The notes beneath the pieces were generated by a model. That model was not told where the DNA came from and searched no databases. It saw nothing but the letters and a program-made list of their open reading frames with translations. DNA of 64,000 bases from Ditibartonella apis (GTDB lineage Bacteria > Pseudomonadota > Alphaproteobacteria > Rhizobiales > Rhizobiaceae). Location: NCBI RefSeq assembly GCF_001952075.1, contig NZ_LXYU01000001.1:1-64000 (forward strand), read 5' to 3'. Shown one piece after another: positions 61,802-64,000 of the stretch (position 1 is the first letter of the stretch; each line of letters begins with the position of its first letter). A program made the position numbers and the translations under genes.

Positions 61802-62240
61802 TTGCAGTTCACCTGCGACATAAAAGCTGACAGGGCCGCTTAAACAGAACGGAAAACATCGTTATTTGTAACCGGAATTGGTCGTCGTGCACCAACTCTA
61901 TAATGCGTTCGTTTTCTTGGTGATGGTCGGAATTACGAGCGCCCGTTTTCAAGCGCATCCTCTGCGGTGTGAGTTAGACGATCAAACCAGATTTTTTTGT
62001 CTTTTATCTGATCAAACAGGAAAGTTTCAAAACCTCTTTCCAGCGGCTTTGGACAGGCACAAAAATTGCGCAATCCATCTTTCCATCAAATAAAATAAGC
62101 ACTGTATCGGGCTACAGTGCTTATATTCCCGTTTACCAACTTTTTCGGTGATAAACATCGTAAAGAATGCGCTTTTTGAAAAGCATTCCCCAACTATCTG
62201 CCAAGAGACCGCATGTCTCATTCCCGACAGATATTCAACC
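61802..62240. other. Intergenic between convergent genes
   Basis: 439 bases between moaA and the hydroxyacid dehydrogenase gene. A hairpin at 62085-62122 is a terminator for the minus strand. The rest, including a 71-codon plus frame at 61878-62093, has no ribosome-binding site or family pattern. Confidence 0.45.
62085..62122 (-). terminator. Terminator of the hydroxyacid dehydrogenase gene
   Basis: AAGCACTGTA and TACAGTGCTT pair with a six-base loop. Read on the minus strand it is followed by ATTTTATTT. It is about 120 bases after the dehydrogenase stop. It may also slow plus-strand transcription from the nar operon. Confidence 0.65.
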
Positions 62241-63185
62241 TCAAAGTTTAACTTCCGAAGGCAAAGGTTTGTCGGCGAAAAAGGCGTCAATATTTTCCAC
62301 CACAAGATCGGACATTCTGTCGCGTGTTTCAACAGTGCCACTGCCATGGTGGGGATAGAAAACCACATTCTCGAGCTTATAGAATGCCGGATTGATGTTC
62401 GGCTCGTTAAGATAGACATCAAGACCGGCCGTTTCCAATTCTTTGCTTTGCAAGGCTTTAATCATGGCATCTTCATCAATAACCGTGCCGCGAGAGATAT
62501 TAATAAGAGAACCGCGGTTTCCAAGTGCTGCAATCACTTCTTTGGAAATCAGTTTTTCAGTTTCCTTGCCGCCCGTTACTGCAACAACCAGAATATCCGA
62601 CCACTTGGCAAGTTCGACGAGCGAGGGGAAAAACTGATAAGCGACATCCGGTTTTTTATGGCGGCCGTAATAGCCGATTGCGAGCCCGCAACTTTCAAAC
62701 CGTTTGGCAATAGCATGTCCAATCCGCCCTAGTCCGACGACACCGGCGCGTTTTCCGGCAGTTGTTTCTGTGAGAGCCATCGGCCCTTTTTTGGCCCACT
62801 CACCGGAGCGCACATAATGATCACCGAAAACAAGCCTGCGACGGGCGGCGAGCATCAACATCAATGCCACATCGGCAACGTCATCGGTCAACACATCCGG
62901 CGTATTGGTTAAACGGATTTTATGATCCTTCAGGTCTTTCAGATTAACCTGATCAAAACCGGCTGTCACACAGGCAACAAGCCCGACTTGTGGCAGTTTC
63001 GAAATCAGATTTTTGTCAAAAACAATATTGCCGGTACTGATAACTGCACGACAATCTTTTGCATTTTTTTCAATAAAACCGTCATTATCCTTGACCAAAT
63101 CCGCGCGTAATAAATGATAACGTTTGTCGAGGTCTCCCATTTGACGCTCTTCAAGTGGACTTAGTACCAATATATCCTGTTTCAC
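62241..63185 (-). CDS. D-2-hydroxyacid dehydrogenase (NAD-dependent)
   Basis: 314 residues from a GTG start behind AGGGAGA. Typical layout: a split substrate domain around a Rossmann domain with GVVGLGRIGHAIAKRF, catalytic Arg in NISRGTVIDE, Glu in YLNEPN, and His in YPHHGSGTVETR. The best match by eye is the glyoxylate/hydroxypyruvate reductase group (GhrB-like). It reduces 2-keto acids such as glyoxylate, hydroxypyruvate or 2-ketogluconate. Cytoplasmic; monocistronic with its own terminator. Confidence 0.87.
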   Translation of the reverse strand: MKQDILVLSPLEERQMGDLDKRYHLLRADLVKDNDGFIEKNAKDCRAVISTGNIVFDKNLISKLPQVGLVACVTAGFDQVNLKDLKDHKIRLTNTPDVLTDDVADVALMLMLAARRRLVFGDHYVRSGEWAKKGPMALTETTAGKRAGVVGLGRIGHAIAKRFESCGLAIGYYGRHKKPDVAYQFFPSLVELAKWSDILVVAVTGGKETEKLISKEVIAALGNRGSLINISRGTVIDEDAMIKALQSKELETAGLDVYLNEPNINPAFYKLENVVFYPHHGSGTVETRDRMSDLVVENIDAFFADKPLPSEVKL

Positions 63186-63432
63186 ATTATTCTCCCTCTG
63201 GTTTTATTAAATTATTCTCCAACAAAAGATATTAATGAATAGAACCTTACTGTCTATCGAAATTTTTAAACTCCACTAAAGTTTTAAATTCTGTTTCCAA
63301 TGCCGGTCCCGTTTCGTTCCCGTTTTTCTCCGTCGTTATTCCGAAGTGCCTTTAATATTGCTGTCAAAAACATTATTATTTGTTCAGTAGATGTCATTTG
63401 GCGATTTTTAATTTCAAAAGGAAACACCCGCA

Positions 63433-64000
63433 ATGAATGAAGACCAATCTGTTATCGATCCTCAAAAGCTTGACCGGCTCGCAGAAGTCGCCGTCAAGGT
63501 CGGTCTCAACCTGCAGAAAGGTCAAGATCTCGTCCTCACAAGCCCGCTCGCGGCACTTCCACTGGTGCGCCGGATTGCCTATCACGCTTATAAAGCCGGT
63601 GCCGGTGTTGTTACCCCTATTTTCAGCGATGAAGAAATGACGCTTTGTCGTTTCAAAGATGCTCATGAAAAGAGTTTCGATAAGGCAGCAAGCTGGCTTT
63701 ATGAAGGTATGGCAAGAGCCTACGCAAACGGGGCGGCCCGTCTTGCTATCGCCGGTGATAATCCGTCACTTCTTGCTAATGAAGATCCAGCCAAAGTATC
63801 ACGCGTAAACAAGGCTACATCACTCGCCTATCAACCGGCACTAGAAAAAATTGCCGGTTTTGACATCAACTGGAATATCGTTTCCTATCCCAATCCGTCA
63901 TGGGCGGCCGTGGTTTTTCCGGATTTGCCAATCATCGAGGCGACAAAAAAACTTGCAGATGCAATATTTTCTGCTTCCCGTGTTGATAAGCCGGATGCAA
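63433..64000 (+). CDS. Aminopeptidase, M29 family, partial at window edge
   Basis: The first 189 codons are seen; the gene runs off the right end. The opening (DPQKLDRLAEVAVKVGLNLQ, KGQDLVLTSPLAALPLVRRI) and PIFSDEEMTLCRFKDA match the M29 thermophilic aminopeptidase (AmpS/AmpT/PepS) family. These are cytoplasmic dimeric metallo-exopeptidases that remove N-terminal residues. The metal ligands lie in the missing C-terminal half. AAAGGAAA precedes the ATG at about ten bases. Confidence 0.85.
   Translation, partial: MNEDQSVIDPQKLDRLAEVAVKVGLNLQKGQDLVLTSPLAALPLVRRIAYHAYKAGAGVVTPIFSDEEMTLCRFKDAHEKSFDKAASWLYEGMARAYANGAARLAIAGDNPSLLANEDPAKVSRVNKATSLAYQPALEKIAGFDINWNIVSYPNPSWAAVVFPDLPIIEATKKLADAIFSASRVDKPDA

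Noticed and set aside
1-64000. CRISPR array, complete insertion sequence, rRNA operon or replication origin
   Set aside because: No regularly spaced repeats, no transposase with terminal repeats, no rRNA-like sequence and no DnaA-box cluster were seen.

Overview
The window looks like chromosome of a moderately AT-rich alphaproteobacterium of the Hyphomicrobiales (Rhizobiales). Three things suggest this: the dusB-ntrB-ntrC block, a Rhizobiales-type single-chain pyruvate carboxylase, and a nar operon followed by a parvulin gene (ppiC) and moaA. Protein similarity as I recall it points to the Bartonella/Brucella neighbourhood, possibly a large-genome gut-associated Bartonella. That is inference from memory; no search was run. 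No phage, plasmid or complete insertion sequence was seen.

Layout. 1-2.3 kb is a decaying accessory region: a secreted ankyrin-like protein cut by the window edge, a 36-codon stump resembling the start of a PAAR-like DUF4150 protein, broken reading frames, and a small membrane protein. 2.4-6.0 kb holds a divergent LysR / alcohol dehydrogenase-CMD-DUF2255 redox cluster. 6.3-8.8 kb is a ThiZXY-like ABC importer. 8.9-12.6 kb is a nitrilase / GntR / MHS transporter / DUF2848 module. 12.8-22.6 kb is a catabolic block: IclR regulator, pcaIJF (3-oxoadipate to succinyl-CoA and acetyl-CoA), a cyclase, an SDR, an AtoE-type carrier, and a LysR/MFS pair. 22.8-24.2 kb is an ApeA-like HEPN protein, a probable single-gene antiphage defence, in very AT-rich flanks beside tRNA-Ser(GGA). 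25-36 kb is mostly core: gst, dusB-ntrBC, tRNA-Ser(UGA), pyc, and LysR/mmsA. 36-41.5 kb is another eroding stretch: an orphan cytochrome c domain with a broken signal peptide, an ABM monooxygenase, a secreted protein, a frameshifted epimerase opposite a TetR regulator, and a TonB-receptor tail. 41.6-45.4 kb is a NitT/TauT-type ABC importer in line with nnrS. 45.7-49.4 kb has tRNA-Thr(CGU), a membrane protein, a truncated haemoglobin, slyX and msrA. 49.4-61.8 kb is the nitrate respiration locus: Crp/Fnr regulator, then narK1-narK2-narG-narH-narJ-narI-ppiC-moaA. A 2-hydroxyacid dehydrogenase and a partial M29 aminopeptidase close the window.

How it fits together. The right half equips the cell for anaerobic nitrate respiration and for the nitric oxide that follows. 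A perfect FNR-type box lies at the spacing expected of a class II activator site upstream of narK1. The divergent regulator has an E-x-x-S-R recognition helix and lacks the FNR cysteines. nnrS, the truncated haemoglobin and msrA are plausible protection against reactive nitrogen and oxygen species. The left half is a patchwork of small catabolic modules, most with a divergent regulator. Several intergenic regions carry clear palindromes that are good operator candidates. Nonsense and frameshift remnants cluster at about 1-1.8 kb and 36-41.5 kb, which marks these as the fast-changing parts of the window.
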